DNA of 64,000 nt from Klugiella xanthotipulae (GTDB lineage: Bacteria > Actinomycetota > Actinomycetes > Actinomycetales > Microbacteriaceae): contig NZ_VFPN01000001.1 in the NCBI RefSeq assembly GCF_006716695.1, positions 310,001 through 374,000 on the forward strand. The letters are read 5' to 3'. The position numbers were made by a program, and so were the translations under genes. Below are positions 37,605-47,320 of the stretch, in pieces; the first letter of the stretch is position 1, and each line of letters starts with the position of its first letter. The notes under the pieces were generated by a model. It did no database searches and was not told where the DNA came from. It saw nothing but the letters and a program-made list of their open reading frames with translations.

Positions 37605-38575
37605 GCCACGGTTTCCCGCTCAACGGGCGGCTCAACATCAATCAGTACCTGAGCGATGACGCTGTCGGCCGTTACCCCGTCAAACTCAGCCTCAGGATCA
37701 AGCATCAGCCGGTGGGTCAGCACGGGGCCAGCCAGGGCCTTCACATCGTCCGGCAGCACGAAGTGGCGCCCGTGCACGGCGGCCCAGGTCTTCGAGGTGC
37801 GAACGAGGGCCAGAGCTCCACGCACACTCACGCCCAGGCGCACCTCGGGTGCGCTGCGTGTTGCCTCGACCAATCGGGCGATGTAGTCGAGCACGGCGGG
37901 CTCAATGTGCACCGTCTGGGCAAGTGCCGCCATCTCGACCACGTTCTCGCTGCTAATCACGCTGGGCAGGATGCTGTCGTGTGAGCGCGTTCCCGCCTTC
38001 TCGAGGATGCTGATGGTTGCCAGGTGGTCGGGGTAGCCGAGCGTGGTCTTCATCACAAAACGGTCAAGCTGCGCCTCAGGCAGGCGGTAGGTTCCTGCCT
38101 GCTCCACCGGGTTCTGCGTAGCAATCACCATGAAGGGGCGACCAACGCCGTGCGTATGACCATCGATCGTCACGCGGCCCTCCTCCATCACCTCGAGCAG
38201 AGCCGACTGGGTCTTGGGGCTGGCACGGTTAATCTCATCGGCGAGCACAATGCTGGCAAAGATGGGGCCGCGGTGAAACTCAAACTCCCCCCGCTTTTGG
38301 TCGTAGATACTCATTCCCGTCACGTCTCCAGGCAGCAGGTCCGGAGTGAACTGGATGCGGCTGCTGGTGCCGCGGACGCTCTGGGCAATAGCGCGGGCGA
38401 GCGAGGTCTTGCCCGTTCCCGGGTAATCTTCCAGGAGCAGATGGCCATCGCTCACGAGAGCGGTCAGCGCGAGTTGTACAACACGCTTTTTACCCAAAAG
38501 CGCTTTCTCCACGTTGTGCACGACCCGGTTAAAGACGTCGGCAAACCACGCGGCCTGCTCGGGGGTCATGGTCAT
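37601..38575 (-). CDS. MoxR-family AAA+ ATPase (first copy)
   Basis: A chaperone-like AAA+ ATPase of 324 residues with Walker A DYPGTGKTSLARA (about 55-67), Walker B VLADEINRASPKTQSALLEV (about 110-129), sensor VIATQNPVEQAGTYRLPEAQ and a C-terminal lid domain. MoxR proteins are thought to activate or assemble partner complexes by inserting metal or remodelling vWA-fold proteins. A good AGGAG stands before the ATG at 38575. Coupled to DUF58 (GTGA). It follows the giant Ig-like gene by 67 bases. Confidence 0.94.
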   Translation of the reverse strand: MTMTPEQAAWFADVFNRVVHNVEKALLGKKRVVQLALTALVSDGHLLLEDYPGTGKTSLARAIAQSVRGTSSRIQFTPDLLPGDVTGMSIYDQKRGEFEFHRGPIFASIVLADEINRASPKTQSALLEVMEEGRVTIDGHTHGVGRPFMVIATQNPVEQAGTYRLPEAQLDRFVMKTTLGYPDHLATISILEKAGTRSHDSILPSVISSENVVEMAALAQTVHIEPAVLDYIARLVEATRSAPEVRLGVSVRGALALVRTSKTWAAVHGRHFVLPDDVKALAGPVLTHRLMLDPEAEFDGVTADSVIAQVLIDVEPPVERETVA

Positions 38576-38642
38576 TGGTTTCTCCTTGGTGTGTGGTTGT
38601 ACTCCGGGCTGCGGCGTGATGCTCCGCAGAAAGCGGGTGACG

Positions 38643-41600
38643 TCAGTTACAGTTCACGCTGAGGCGTAACGCATCGGGCGTGTCTTCACCGTCGTATCGT
38701 GCCCACACGATCATACTGATCGCACTGCCCGGGATGGTTTGGCCCTCAGCCCGAGTCACGACGCGACCATCGCGCAACACGTAGCTCCAACGAACCTCGG
38801 CCGGGCCCACCACGTTAATCACGGGCTTCGACACGTCAGCGTAGACCTGACAGGTCAGCGGACTTGCCGAGTTCGGGGTGACGGTCAGATTGAGCGGCAG
38901 ACCCGCGCTGGCTGACCCATAGCCGCTGCAATAGGCTTCATTGCCGTCAGTCGTCGCGCACGCACGCAGCGAAATCTGGTTCTGGGAGTTGCCAATAGTA
39001 CCGGCAATCTCCTTGGTCTCACCCGGCTTGATCAGCACGCCGGTACCGTTGCCCACGCGATAATAGTAGCTTTCCACCCCGGCCGTGGTCGGAGCCGTGA
39101 TCAGCAGGTTTTTCAGGGCACCCGTGAATTCCGTGGCCCGAGAGATCGATGGAGCCCGCGGTATCGATGGTTTCTGCCAGTACTGCTGCTGACCAGTGAC
39201 CGTCGCGCAGGCCCATCCGTTCCAGGCCGTGATCGACACGTTCGCGAGGGTCGAGGCGTTGAACCGCTGGGTGCTTGAGGTGGCCGAGTCACCCCTCTTG
39301 GCCGCGGCACAGGTTGAGGCTCCTCCGCCCCACACCACATCGTAGGTGGGTACGATCCCACCGTTAGCCGCGGCAGGATACGATGCCGTGAGCTGCCCAT
39401 CACCCGAGGTGAAACTCACCGGGTTCATTGTGGGGGCCTTCTTCGCCGCGGCACCGCTGACGGTTGCCGACTTCCACGCAATCGCACCGTAGGTGTCCGT
39501 CTCCAGGTTATTTTTGGCCGTCACCGTCACGGTGTGCGTGGTCGCCTCCAAGTTGGGCACCTGGACGGAGGTTCCCGAGGTGACATTGCTGTACTTCACA
39601 TCGCCGCCCTCCTGGGTCACCACAACGAGATACTCACTAGCGGGGGTACCGTTGTGCGGGGTCACCGAGGGGCTCCACGAGATGTTGAGGGTACCGCCGT
39701 TCACGGGCGCAAGCTCGCTCGACGCGACGGGCTGCACCGCGGTGAGGTTGGTGGGAGCCTCCGGAACGTAGTCGATCCGGAGCGGGGGGCCTGGCGGGCT
39801 GGCAACGGACTCCCCGACCGAGTTGACCGCAATCACCATGTAGCTGCGTTTCACCCCAACACCAGCCTGAGCCGCCGTGACGGTGCAGCTAGAGTTATCC
39901 AGACCGCAGTCAACGTTGACGGCACCATCGGTGCTGCGCAGGAGGTAGCGCTCAATCGGCTTACCATTACTCGACGCGGAGGGGGTAAAGCTCAACCGTA
40001 GATTCCCGTCGTTCTGGAACGAGTCCTGCTTGAGGTATCGTGGTGCGCCGGGCGCATCGGGAACGTCAACCACAATCACCGTCACGGTTCCCGTGACGAT
40101 CCGATCTTTCTGGTTCGCGGCGTCTTGCACCCGATAGGTGAGTTGGAGGTTGGTGGAGATTGCGGCATCCGCGGCGGCCGTCACCGTGATGGTGCGGTTA
40201 TCCGCGCTCGGGCTGGCTGTCACACCGGCAACCTGATTCTGACTCTCCACTTTCACAACCGTGTAGGGGGTGAGTTCGGCAGGACCGAGGTCGTTGGCCA
40301 GCACGTCAACAGTTTTTGTCTCGCCACGGCGCAACTCAACCGTGTCCGGCTGAGGCTGAACCTTTGCCTTGGTCGAGCCCACCACGCTCACGGCAATCGA
40401 CGCGGTCGCGACCTCACTCTTTTTATCCTTCACCCCAATAGCGATCGGCACCGTCTCGCCCAGGGGCGTGTTGTTGTCCATCTTGACCGTGAGCGAGCTC
40501 TGGGACAGGCTCGCGGAGAGTCCCTTGGGAGAACCGGCAGGCAGCGACCACTCCAGGTCTGCGTAGTCGTCTGGGTAGGGGTAATCGGTGAGATCCTTGA
40601 GGTCCAGAGTTCGCGTGCCCGTCGGTTCCAGGGTGAAGGAGGCCCCGCGCAGGGTGGGCGGCTTGTTATCAATCGGAGTTACGGTGATGGGCAACGTGAT
40701 CGTCGCCTCGTTACCCTTCTCGCCGGGTTTCCCATCTGTCGCGGTGAACATAATGGATGCCGGGCCCCAATAGCCCTTCTCCGACACAAACTCCAGAGTG
40801 GTGTCGTTTCGGTACGTGTTGGCTCCGTTGGAGTTATTAGGTTTCACCGTTGAGGCGTCGCTGATGCGCACCGTCTTGCCCCCGGCCGCAATCACCTGGT
40901 CGGCCAGGTTAATCGTGAGCTTTTGCCCGCTGGGCACCGTGAGGGGCTTGGCATCCGTGCGGCGCTCGGGTATGGCAGACTTGCGGCCAGGAACCCAGAC
41001 AAACCCGTAGGAGGCCACCTCGGGATCGTCGGTGACCGACACCCGGAAGGGGATAATTTGGTTCTTGTCCGTCACCTGGATACTCAGAAGCTTCTTGTCC
41101 GTCACCTGGACATTACTGTCCCACCCGGCAACCGATCCGATCGTAAGATTCTTGATCGAACCCTCGGCATAAAAGACGTTGTCCCAGGTATCGACCGCAA
41201 CACGTTCGTTGTCCTTCGAAATGTCGGTGAGATTGAGCACGGTATCGTCCACGATGGGCCGGGTCGGCGGGGCGTCTTTGCGCACGCTCACCTGGATCCA
41301 GGCCGAGCTCTGCCCACCGGTCGCGTTTTGAATCGTGTACAGAAGGGGATAGTTACCCTCCTTCGTGGGCACCGAAATACTGACGGTATCGTCGGTGAAC
41401 GTGGCGGGAAGCTCGTCACTCTTCTCAGTGTCCACAATCGTGAGTATGCCACCGTCAGGATCCGAGTCATTATCGAGTGGTTTGACCACAAACTCGGTTC
41501 CCGGACGGACCGTAACCAGGTCGGTCGTCGCGATCGGGTTACTGGTGAGCTCGGCCGCAGGCATCACGCCAACCCGGATCTGACCGTTACCCCGGGCTCC

Positions 41601-44441
41601 GAAACTGTCAGTAACCGAGTAGTAGAACACGTCTGTTCCCGTCGTGGCGGGCCCCGCCTCGTACTCGATGTAGTCTTTGCCGGTTGCCGTCGCGACGCCC
41701 AACTGGGGCGCTGTCTCGGTGCCGCTCAGCGTCACCGAGTCGCCGTCGTTATCGATTCCGTTGAGAATAATCGGAATGCGGATTGTCTGCCCCTGCACAG
41801 CACGAGCCGTCACGGTTCGCGGTGCGGGTGCCGAGTTGGTCTCAGCATCGAGCTCACGCACAGAAATTTGAACCACCGCGGTCGCGATCTCGCCACCGGG
41901 ACTCTCCACGATATACGTCGCGTAAAACTCACCGGGCTTATCGGGTGCCAGGTACCGCAGCTTGGTGCCCGAGACGAATAGCAGCCCGCCCCCCTTGTTG
42001 ATGTCGTGAGCGAAGTCCGGACGGAGCGTAATCGGCTTGCCATCAGGGTGGATGTCGTTATCAAGAACCGGGATCTCGATCACCTCGCCCACGCGAGCCT
42101 TCGCCCGATCAGCCACGGCAACAGGGGGCTTCTCCTTGGCAGGCGGCTCAATCTGGATGATCGTGAGCACGCCCTGGGTGGTCTGATAGCCATTCGTCAC
42201 GGTGTAGATAACGTCAACCCGCCCGCCCGGAATCGGCTCGGAAAGGCTCGCCCGCATCATCCCGTGGTTAAGTACCTCCACAATGAGACCCTCGGACTCG
42301 AGCGGGTTACTCATGCCGCTGATCATCAGTACACCACCGGCCGGATCCACATCTGAGGCCAACACATTCACAGTATCGGTCTGAGTGAGGTAGAGGAACG
42401 CAGATGATGGCGTGGTAATCGGCACTGAGTCGGGGGCTGGAGGCTCAAAGATGTCGATGCGGAGACTGCCCGATACGGCGCTACTACCATCGCTCACCTT
42501 ATATTCCAGCAGGTAGGTTCCTACTTTGCTGGCGGTAAAGCGCACCTCGCCCGTTTCACTGTTTACCGCGACAGTTGCGTCAGCAAGCTTGTCATCAGGC
42601 ACCCCGGTCACACGAATCAGACCGTTTCCACCGCGCACATAATCGAGGGGCTGAACGGTGACCTCCTGGTCACGGTGACCCGTTGCGGCGATGCCATCGG
42701 CAATAATGGGGGCCGACGCCGTTGACACCTCAACGGCGAGCGTGCCGGGGGTACTGGCAGCACCATCGGAGACCATCAGGGCCACAGACTTATTGCTGGA
42801 CCCGCTATCCGAATCTTGGAAGTAGACGATGCCCTTGGCCGAGAAGGTCGCCACATCCGGAGCGGTCGTCACGGCATCGGCGAGGAAGATCGGATCGCCA
42901 TCGGGATCGTACCAGTCACTCAGAACGGCGCGGTCAAACTGGTCACCGGAGGTTACCGTCTGACTGGTCTGTCTCGCCTGAATGGGCGGGCTATTCTCGC
43001 CCGGCTGGCGAATCTGAACCGTCACGGTTGTCCCGGCGTCTTTCCCCTTGCCATCGCTGATACGGTAGCCAAAGGTGAAGGAGCCGCTGGCATCCGGCGG
43101 CAGGGAGACCTGAAGGAACTGTCCGTTAGAAATCACCGCCGCCGTACCCATGTCTGAGGGGTAGTCGGTCATATCCGAGATCATGATCACATCGCCGTTG
43201 GGGTCGAAGTCGTTGAGAAGCACCGGGAGGGTGCTCGTGCGTCCCGGTCGAGCGCCAAAGGTGTCTGGCTGTGCAACCGGCGGCTTCTGCACGGAATCCA
43301 CCTCAGCCGGGAGCATCGGATCGTTTTCTTTCTGCTTGTCGTCGTCCTCAATGTCCTGCAGAATGTCATCCCAGTTATTGACCAGCTGTCCATCTTTCTG
43401 GACCATCCAGGAGCGACCCGTTACCTCGTCGTTGAGCACAACGTAGCCAAAGCGAACGGCAAAGGCGAGCCGAGGCTCACCCGTAGCGCCGGCCAACTGC
43501 TGAGTGAAGGTTTTTCCTGCACAGTCGCGCCAAAAAGATCCATCATTCCAAGCGGCAAAAACGCAGTTGCCGACGACAGTGGTGCGGGCCGAAACGCCGG
43601 AGGCATCAGAAAAGACCCGGTCGGAGTTGCTGCCCGTCAGGGACACCCGAATGAGGCCACGGGAGTCGCTCACATAGATGTCCTCTGCCTGTGGCGCAGA
43701 AGACATCAAGACGGGCGACTCGGCGCTGTCCAGCGCTACCGGGTCTGCACCGTTGATACTGAGGGTGCCTGCCGTCGTGTTCAGGATAATCGCTTTGCCC
43801 GCGACAATCGCGGATTGGTAGCTGTCGTCTTTCTCTCCGAGAGAGACATCGCTACCGGCCTCCGGGGCGGTCGAGGTGGCCAGGTCCATCCGAATCAATC
43901 CGCTGCTCTCGGAGTAGGCAGCAAATGCACCGTTATCGTCCCCGGCAACCGTGGAGTTTTTACCGAGCGTCAGATCGGGTTCGGTCTCGGCGGTGAAACC
44001 GTCCAGGGCATTGGTGGGGATAAACCACACCTGACCGGTAGATGACGCGTGAACCACGAGCGTCTTCCCTGCAAGGAAAATATCGTCGGCTTCGACGGGA
44101 AGCTGCACCTTCTCGTCAAAGGAAGAGAGCGCCTCATCGACGATCGAGAGTTCTTTTTTCTCGCGGGAGTAGAGAAGAACCTGCAAGTCGTTCTGGATGA
44201 CCGTCAACCCGGTCTGGTTGCTGCGCGTCGCGGTATCCAATTGCGTAATCTGGGTGTTCAGCCGACCGAGGGCTGTCTCCGCGTCGTTGACCACCCAGAC
44301 ACTCGCGTTGTCCAGGTCTGTGCGCTCGGTGCTGTAGCCGCCCGAGGCCGCGGCAACCGTGATAACGAGTGCAGCAACCAACACAATCACAAGACCGCTA
44401 CTGGCGGCAGCAACATTTTTTTTCAGCCACGAACGAATCAT
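38643..44441 (-). CDS. Giant membrane-anchored Ig-like / FN3 surface protein
   Basis: The 1932 residues start with a short cytoplasmic part and one membrane helix (about 11-32). The extracytoplasmic part has a beta-propeller-like region (about 35-370), then seven or eight cadherin/Bap-type Ig-like domains with the motif VLxNDxDPDG (for example IPVLDNDIHPDG and VKPLDNDSDPDG), two fibronectin type III domains at about 1460-1650, and a Cys-containing C terminus. The aspartates in the repeats suggest calcium binding. It lies three bases after the kinase gene and before moxR. In the bifidobacterial PFNA cluster the FN3 protein has this place. Probably an adhesin or envelope sensor (inference). Confidence 0.88.
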   Translation of the reverse strand: MIRSWLKKNVAAASSGLVIVLVAALVITVAAASGGYSTERTDLDNASVWVVNDAETALGRLNTQITQLDTATRSNQTGLTVIQNDLQVLLYSREKKELSIVDEALSSFDEKVQLPVEADDIFLAGKTLVVHASSTGQVWFIPTNALDGFTAETEPDLTLGKNSTVAGDDNGAFAAYSESSGLIRMDLATSTAPEAGSDVSLGEKDDSYQSAIVAGKAIILNTTAGTLSINGADPVALDSAESPVLMSSAPQAEDIYVSDSRGLIRVSLTGSNSDRVFSDASGVSARTTVVGNCVFAAWNDGSFWRDCAGKTFTQQLAGATGEPRLAFAVRFGYVVLNDEVTGRSWMVQKDGQLVNNWDDILQDIEDDDKQKENDPMLPAEVDSVQKPPVAQPDTFGARPGRTSTLPVLLNDFDPNGDVIMISDMTDYPSDMGTAAVISNGQFLQVSLPPDASGSFTFGYRISDGKGKDAGTTVTVQIRQPGENSPPIQARQTSQTVTSGDQFDRAVLSDWYDPDGDPIFLADAVTTAPDVATFSAKGIVYFQDSDSGSSNKSVALMVSDGAASTPGTLAVEVSTASAPIIADGIAATGHRDQEVTVQPLDYVRGGNGLIRVTGVPDDKLADATVAVNSETGEVRFTASKVGTYLLEYKVSDGSSAVSGSLRIDIFEPPAPDSVPITTPSSAFLYLTQTDTVNVLASDVDPAGGVLMISGMSNPLESEGLIVEVLNHGMMRASLSEPIPGGRVDVIYTVTNGYQTTQGVLTIIQIEPPAKEKPPVAVADRAKARVGEVIEIPVLDNDIHPDGKPITLRPDFAHDINKGGGLLFVSGTKLRYLAPDKPGEFYATYIVESPGGEIATAVVQISVRELDAETNSAPAPRTVTARAVQGQTIRIPIILNGIDNDGDSVTLSGTETAPQLGVATATGKDYIEYEAGPATTGTDVFYYSVTDSFGARGNGQIRVGVMPAAELTSNPIATTDLVTVRPGTEFVVKPLDNDSDPDGGILTIVDTEKSDELPATFTDDTVSISVPTKEGNYPLLYTIQNATGGQSSAWIQVSVRKDAPPTRPIVDDTVLNLTDISKDNERVAVDTWDNVFYAEGSIKNLTIGSVAGWDSNVQVTDKKLLSIQVTDKNQIIPFRVSVTDDPEVASYGFVWVPGRKSAIPERRTDAKPLTVPSGQKLTINLADQVIAAGGKTVRISDASTVKPNNSNGANTYRNDTTLEFVSEKGYWGPASIMFTATDGKPGEKGNEATITLPITVTPIDNKPPTLRGASFTLEPTGTRTLDLKDLTDYPYPDDYADLEWSLPAGSPKGLSASLSQSSLTVKMDNNTPLGETVPIAIGVKDKKSEVATASIAVSVVGSTKAKVQPQPDTVELRRGETKTVDVLANDLGPAELTPYTVVKVESQNQVAGVTASPSADNRTITVTAAADAAISTNLQLTYRVQDAANQKDRIVTGTVTVIVVDVPDAPGAPRYLKQDSFQNDGNLRLSFTPSASSNGKPIERYLLRSTDGAVNVDCGLDNSSCTVTAAQAGVGVKRSYMVIAVNSVGESVASPPGPPLRIDYVPEAPTNLTAVQPVASSELAPVNGGTLNISWSPSVTPHNGTPASEYLVVVTQEGGDVKYSNVTSGTSVQVPNLEATTHTVTVTAKNNLETDTYGAIAWKSATVSGAAAKKAPTMNPVSFTSGDGQLTASYPAAANGGIVPTYDVVWGGGASTCAAAKRGDSATSSTQRFNASTLANVSITAWNGWACATVTGQQQYWQKPSIPRAPSISRATEFTGALKNLLITAPTTAGVESYYYRVGNGTGVLIKPGETKEIAGTIGNSQNQISLRACATTDGNEAYCSGYGSASAGLPLNLTVTPNSASPLTCQVYADVSKPVINVVGPAEVRWSYVLRDGRVVTRAEGQTIPGSAISMIVWARYDGEDTPDALRLSVNCN

Positions 44442-44444
44442 TAG

Positions 44445-45872
44445 CTAGCCTCCCACGGACGAACAGGTCTCAGAGCTGACTTCACCCGGTTTACCCTCAC
44501 GGGTCACCGTGACAGTAATGCACACGGGAGCTCCCGGGGTGGACGGTGCCGCACGGTACTCGGTATCGCGCTGGGTGCTCACTTCGCCGTCAGAGGTGCT
44601 CACCAGGTAGCGGTCGCCATCGCCCAGGCCGGGATCATTCCAGGTGAAAACGACCGCGTCATCCGTGGGCTCGGCCGTGATGTTACTGACGATGGGAATT
44701 CCGGTTGAGCCACCCCACAACAGAACGCTGACGACCGCAGCCGCAGCGAGCACAGCGACGCTCCCGAGGGAACCCCAGAGAATACGACGACGACGCCGAC
44801 GGCTGCGGTTGTCGCCGCTACCGCTCGCCGAACGGATGACGGTAACTCCCGTCTCCTCGGCGCTCTCGTGTGGCTCACGGTTCCCGCTGTGTCGATAGCG
44901 GCGATGGGTACCCGCCAGAGGAACTCGTTGAGCGGGACCGTCGGCCATACCGTCCGAATCAATCAGGGTACGCGAGGCCTGAATACGCGCATCATCCGCG
45001 ATCTCGGCCGGGGTCTGGGCGAACCCGAGTTGCGTCTCCACGATCTGTAAACCACGCACAAATTCGAGCATGCTTTGTGGGCGGGCGGTGGGGTTTTTGC
45101 TCATTGACTGAGCCAGAAGCGCCTCGAACTGGGGCGGAACATCCGGCCGACCGAGCGATTGCAGACGGTCGCGACCCACGATTCGCGAACGCACCACCTC
45201 ACGCTTGTTCCGCTGCTTCTCGTCGCCAGGAAGTTCGTAGGGCGAGCGACCCAAGAGGAGGGTGAAGAGGGTGGCGGCAAGCGAGTACACCTCGCTGGTA
45301 ACGGTACCTGCGGTCTCGCCACGCAGCACCTCGGGTGCCGACCAGGGCACCGACATCCCCTCAACGTGCTCGGAAGCCAGCGCGGCGGCTGTGGCGGCGA
45401 TCCCAAAGTCGGACAGCACAGGATGCCCATACTGCGTCAGGAGGATGTTGGACGGTTTGATATCCCGGTGCAGAAAACCTACCCGATGGGCGGTTTCGAG
45501 CGCACTGCCAATCTTGATTCCCACACGCAGCACCTCGGAGACCGAGAGCGGCTTCTCTTTGTATCCGGCGCCCAGAGAAGACGGGCAGTATTCCATCACC
45601 AGATAGGGGCGACCATCCGGGGCAATACTGGCGTTGTGCACGGTGAGCACCGACGGGTGGGCTTTCAACTGCGACATCAGGTTGGCCTCGGAGAGAAACA
45701 TCTCGCGAAGCTTCTTGTTGGCAACTTTGGGAGTCAGCACCTTAACCGCGACCTCGGCCCGCGGGAAGTCTTGCTCATAGAGAAAGACGTACGCAAATCC
45801 GCCCTTGCCCAGGATGCGGATGTGATGGTAACCCGACAACTGAGGAGGAACTATTTGTGTGGATACTGACAA
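44445..45872 (-). CDS. Membrane Ser/Thr protein kinase (Pkb2/PknB-like)
   Basis: The 475-residue protein has an intact Hanks-type kinase domain (residues 15-285): GKGGFAYVF glycine loop, Lys44 in VAVKVL, HRDIKPSN with Asp137, DFG at 155-157 and APE near 180. The activation loop (TAAALASEHVEGMSVPW) has few Thr, unlike mycobacterial PknB. A linker, one membrane helix at about 364-387 and a small FN3-like extracellular domain (about 395-475) follow; there are no PASTA repeats. The TTG start at 45872 has AGGGAG upstream. The operon also encodes its likely phosphatase and FHA readers. Confidence 0.92.
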   Translation of the reverse strand: MSVSTQIVPPQLSGYHHIRILGKGGFAYVFLYEQDFPRAEVAVKVLTPKVANKKLREMFLSEANLMSQLKAHPSVLTVHNASIAPDGRPYLVMEYCPSSLGAGYKEKPLSVSEVLRVGIKIGSALETAHRVGFLHRDIKPSNILLTQYGHPVLSDFGIAATAAALASEHVEGMSVPWSAPEVLRGETAGTVTSEVYSLAATLFTLLLGRSPYELPGDEKQRNKREVVRSRIVGRDRLQSLGRPDVPPQFEALLAQSMSKNPTARPQSMLEFVRGLQIVETQLGFAQTPAEIADDARIQASRTLIDSDGMADGPAQRVPLAGTHRRYRHSGNREPHESAEETGVTVIRSASGSGDNRSRRRRRRILWGSLGSVAVLAAAAVVSVLLWGGSTGIPIVSNITAEPTDDAVVFTWNDPGLGDGDRYLVSTSDGEVSTQRDTEYRAAPSTPGAPVCITVTVTREGKPGEVSSETCSSVGG

Positions 45873-45921
45873 AACTCGTGACTCCCTAACGTCGCGGGCA
45901 TGTGGATATATCTGTGTATGG

Positions 45922-45957
45922 TGCCGCCACCCGCACGTGGTGCTGCGGGTGGCGGCA
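45922..45957 (-). terminator. Strong hairpin between the FHA1 and kinase genes
   Basis: A 14-bp perfect stem (45922-45935 with 45944-45957, 8-base loop) lies ten bases past the FHA1 stop and about 50 before the kinase start. No T-run. It may cause partial termination or mark an mRNA processing site inside the operon. Confidence 0.6.
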
Positions 45958-45967
45958 GAGACGGGTT

Positions 45968-47182
45968 TTACTCCGCTGTGAGTACGATGAAGAACTCATT
46001 TCCGATCTCTACCCGGGTGCGCGCCTCGACAAAAACCTTTTTGCCCGGAACGCACTCCTCTTCGGGACGATTGGTATGGCGCACACGCGTTCCGTTTCCG
46101 GAGTTTCGGTCCTTGACCCAGAGTTTTCCCTCCTCAACCCCAAACTCGATGTGAGTCTTGGAGACGGAGCGTGCTGGATCAATCATGACCAGCACGTGGT
46201 CGAAGATCTCGCCCTCAGCTGGCCGCGGGTTACGCCCGAGAAGACCCGATCCCCCAATCGTGAACTCCTCCCCCGTGCTGAGTTGCAGGGTAAAGGCGGC
46301 TGAAACCCGGCGGGGCCGACGACGCATCGAGATCATCGTCTCTTCAAGATCCTCCGCACCGGCCACCGCTGCGGGAGCCTCCGGGATCGGCGCGGTGGAG
46401 ACCACCGGCGCTTCTCCCAGCGGGGGACGAATCGGATCGGCGCGAATCTGCTCAGCAGGCACGAGCGGGGTCTCCGTGGTACGGGGCCTCGTCGGCGGCT
46501 CTGCCTGAGCAAGTCGCGGTGCGATCGGCTGCTCGACAACCGAGACAGAGCCGGTACGAGGGGCCGGGGGACGCGGCGGGGCGGTCACCTTTTCCGGCAG
46601 AGGGGGACGCGGCGGAGCCATCTGCGGCGCAGGGGGACGCGGCGGCTGAACCGCCACGGGTGGCTGCGGGGCAACCGCCACAGACGAGACCGGCTGTGTA
46701 CGCACGGGAGCAACCTCGGCTGACGGCATAGCCGGCGGCGCAGGGGGACGCGGCGGCTGGGTGGCGGGAGGGATGGCGGAGGCGGGCAAGCCGGTCACAG
46801 GCATCCCACTTCCCGGAATACCGGCTGCCGGGGAACCGAGAGGAGCTGGCGGCCGCGGCGGATACCCCGGGGTGACACCCACAACCGGCGGAGCGGGCGG
46901 ACGAGGCGGAACCAACTGCGGAGCGGGCGGCGAGAACGGGGCTTGCTGGATCGCGGCAGGCGGAGCGGGCGGAGCAGGTGGACGCGAAGAAGCGGCTGAG
47001 GGAGACACCGGCGGAGCAGGCGGACGCGGCGGCTGACGCCCATCCAAACCAGCCTGAACACGGCTCGACGAGGTAGCGGCAGCTGGCTGCACCGAGGTCG
47101 AGCGAACCAACTGGCCACACTCCCCACAGAACATACTGTTGGTGAGGAGTTCGTGACCGCAATAACTGCAAACGGCTCTCAT
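45968..47182 (-). CDS. Zinc-ribbon, Pro-rich, FHA-domain protein
   Basis: The 404-residue protein has an N-terminal zinc ribbon (CSYCGHELLTNSMFCGECGQ, residues 5-24), a long low-complexity linker of RPPAPP-type repeats (about 50-270), a possible phosphosite (DLEETMISMRRRPRR, about 282-296) and a C-terminal FHA domain with LLGRNPRPAEG, SVSKTHIEFG and RNSGNGTRV. The FHA residues that bind phosphothreonine (GRNP, SxxTH, NG) are all present. The Thr just before the FHA domain recalls GarA/OdhI, in which a kinase-modified Thr folds back on its own FHA domain. It stands between the phosphatase and the kinase gene. Confidence 0.9.
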   Translation of the reverse strand: MRAVCSYCGHELLTNSMFCGECGQLVRSTSVQPAAATSSSRVQAGLDGRQPPRPPAPPVSPSAASSRPPAPPAPPAAIQQAPFSPPAPQLVPPRPPAPPVVGVTPGYPPRPPAPLGSPAAGIPGSGMPVTGLPASAIPPATQPPRPPAPPAMPSAEVAPVRTQPVSSVAVAPQPPVAVQPPRPPAPQMAPPRPPLPEKVTAPPRPPAPRTGSVSVVEQPIAPRLAQAEPPTRPRTTETPLVPAEQIRADPIRPPLGEAPVVSTAPIPEAPAAVAGAEDLEETMISMRRRPRRVSAAFTLQLSTGEEFTIGGSGLLGRNPRPAEGEIFDHVLVMIDPARSVSKTHIEFGVEEGKLWVKDRNSGNGTRVRHTNRPEEECVPGKKVFVEARTRVEIGNEFFIVLTAE

Positions 47183-47320
47183 TGTTTAAGGATCCTTTCC
47201 GTGCACCGGAGCCCCCCCGACGACTACGTGCAACCCCATACTAACCGCCCCTAGCGGCCCTCTGCACGACTGCCTACTATAGCCGAAGCGATATAGGCAC
47301 TGAAATTAAGCGGATGTTAC

